This document shows positions 6,876-7,513 of a DNA stretch of 7,513 bases, piece by piece (the first letter of the stretch is position 1; each line of letters opens with the position of its first letter). Location of the stretch: the NCBI GenBank assembly GCA_964448105.1, contig CAYUVK010000156.1:1-7513 (forward strand). The letters are read 5' to 3'. The notes under the pieces are model-generated. The model saw only the letters and a list, made by a program, of their open reading frames with translations. It was not told the origin of the DNA and searched no databases. The position numbers and the translations under genes are program-made. This stretch comes from CAVQBP01 sp964448105. Its GTDB lineage: Bacteria > Bacteroidota > Ignavibacteria > Ignavibacteriales > Ignavibacteriaceae.

Positions 6876-6886
6876 AAGTAACAAAG

Positions 6887-6907
6887 ATCCTGAAAAAAAA
6901 TCAGGAT
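6887..6907 (+). repeat. REP-like hairpin, right flank of the GIY-YIG gene
   Basis: ATCCTGA (6887-6893) and TCAGGAT (6901-6907) are perfect 7-bp arms around a loop of seven A (plus strand). It aligns with the minus-strand reading of 6538-6558 and its AAAG/AAA borders. One stem pair is changed from G-C to C-G on both arms. The right arm on the plus strand contains the stop codon (TGA, 6903-6901) of the AtuA N-domain gene. The other arm carries the AGGA that probably serves as the GIY-YIG ribosome binding site. Confidence 0.65.
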
Positions 6908-7513
6908 AAAGAAAAAATCCTCACTTGAGGTTCAACCAGTATTTTGGGAATCAAAGCCGGCCAATAAGCAATAACCTCTTTTGGTCTTGGTCTTCCGCCT
7001 GCAAATCCCGTCACGCTTGGCGGACCTGTAAGAACCAAAGGTGCAATTTCAAATCCAAATCGTTGAACAGATGCAATGTCCCTTGAGCGAACGGAAAATC
7101 TTAGCATAATTTCATTGATTTTATCTTCATCGATTTCTGTTGAAAGTGGTCCGTGAGTAGCATTGTAACCGACAAATTCAGTATTAATTTCATCAAATTG
7201 CAAATTGAGATTGTTCAATCTTTGTCTTAAAATTTGATCTGCTGCTTTTGCCTTTGTTAAGGCTTCAGGCCAAGAATATGTAAGTGTTCCAACTGAAGAA
7301 TAACCGTCGGCATAGGAGCATGATACTTTATAAAAATTTGTAGCCGGTTTTCCTTTAACATCGAAAACACGCACTCTATCATTTCCAAGATCTTCAAGTT
7401 TAATTGAAGAAAAATCTGCTACGCAATCTGGAGTTATATACGATGCCGGATCACCTATTTCATAAACAAGTTGTTCGGCAACAGTTTCAAACGATACCTT
7501 TCCGCCGGTTCCC
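6901..7513 (-). CDS. Acyclic terpene utilisation AtuA-like N-terminal domain protein (DUF1446), 5' end outside window
   Basis: The frame is open to the window edge, giving 203 residues before TGA at 6901. A GTG at 7374 is internal Val, not a start, because the frame upstream is clearly conserved family sequence. The visible N-terminal text GTGGKVSFETVAEQLVYEIG followed by DPASYITPDCVADFS is the glycine-rich and PDxxADF region typical of DUF1446/AtuA. Later come VRVFDVKGKPAT, YADGYSS and the C-terminal TGPPSVTGFAGGRPRPKEVI. Family N-domains are about 450 residues, so a little under half is present. It should cooperate with the AtuA C-domain protein encoded downstream. Its last residues (SLS) and stop codon lie in or beside the hairpin that borders the GIY-YIG cassette, so its original C-terminus or fusion to the C-domain may have been altered by that insertion. 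Confidence 0.9.
   Translation of the reverse strand, partial: GTGGKVSFETVAEQLVYEIGDPASYITPDCVADFSSIKLEDLGNDRVRVFDVKGKPATNFYKVSCSYADGYSSVGTLTYSWPEALTKAKAADQILRQRLNNLNLQFDEINTEFVGYNATHGPLSTEIDEDKINEIMLRFSVRSRDIASVQRFGFEIAPLVLTGPPSVTGFAGGRPRPKEVIAYWPALIPKILVEPQVRIFSLS

Overview
The window is AT-rich DNA. Every gene I can support lies on the minus strand. Two large genes encode exported proteins that end in an NYPNPFNP-type C-terminal tail, the signature of type IX secretion (T9SS) cargo in the Bacteroidota/Ignavibacteriota/Calditrichota branch. The tail wording, low GC and gene mix point to an Ignavibacteria-like bacterium. That is inferred from motifs only.

Layout, left to right (transcription runs right to left). 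At 1-1310 is a secreted Ycf48/BNR-repeat protein with a T9SS tail. It is complete except for the last base of its stop codon, which falls outside the window. A good sigma-70-like promoter lies in the gap before it. At 1548-4112 is an 854-residue secreted DUF3160 protein, also with a T9SS tail. The gap at 4113-4463 holds a start-less, plus-strand coding-like stretch that may be a gene relic. At 4464-5565 is prfB (peptide chain release factor 2). Its reading frame is completed only by the classic programmed +1 frameshift at CTT-TGA-C, so the true start is at 5565, not at the downstream in-frame ATG at 5420.

The right third is an AtuA-type gene pair: a DUF1446/AtuA N-terminal domain (partial, 6901-7513) and a separate small AtuA C-terminal-domain gene (6207-6524). 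Two small accessory genes sit in this neighbourhood, each bracketed by its own inverted repeat. A GIY-YIG endonuclease gene lies between the two AtuA genes and is flanked by two related hairpins whose stems show a compensatory G-C/C-G swap. A four-helix-bundle (S23/23S rRNA intervening-sequence-type) gene lies between the AtuA C-domain gene and prfB. It is flanked by inverted arrays of an octamer, each array beginning and ending in ATTGAATG. Both look like compact 'gene plus terminal palindromes' cassettes inserted at gene junctions. The four-helix gene also has an in-frame TAG followed by 18 protein-like codons that end just before the octamer array.

The cassettes are the most interesting part of the window. 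One supplies the stop codon of the upstream AtuA gene and the likely ribosome binding site of its own nuclease gene. The other leaves only 27 bases ahead of prfB. I saw no rRNA, tRNA or CRISPR array.
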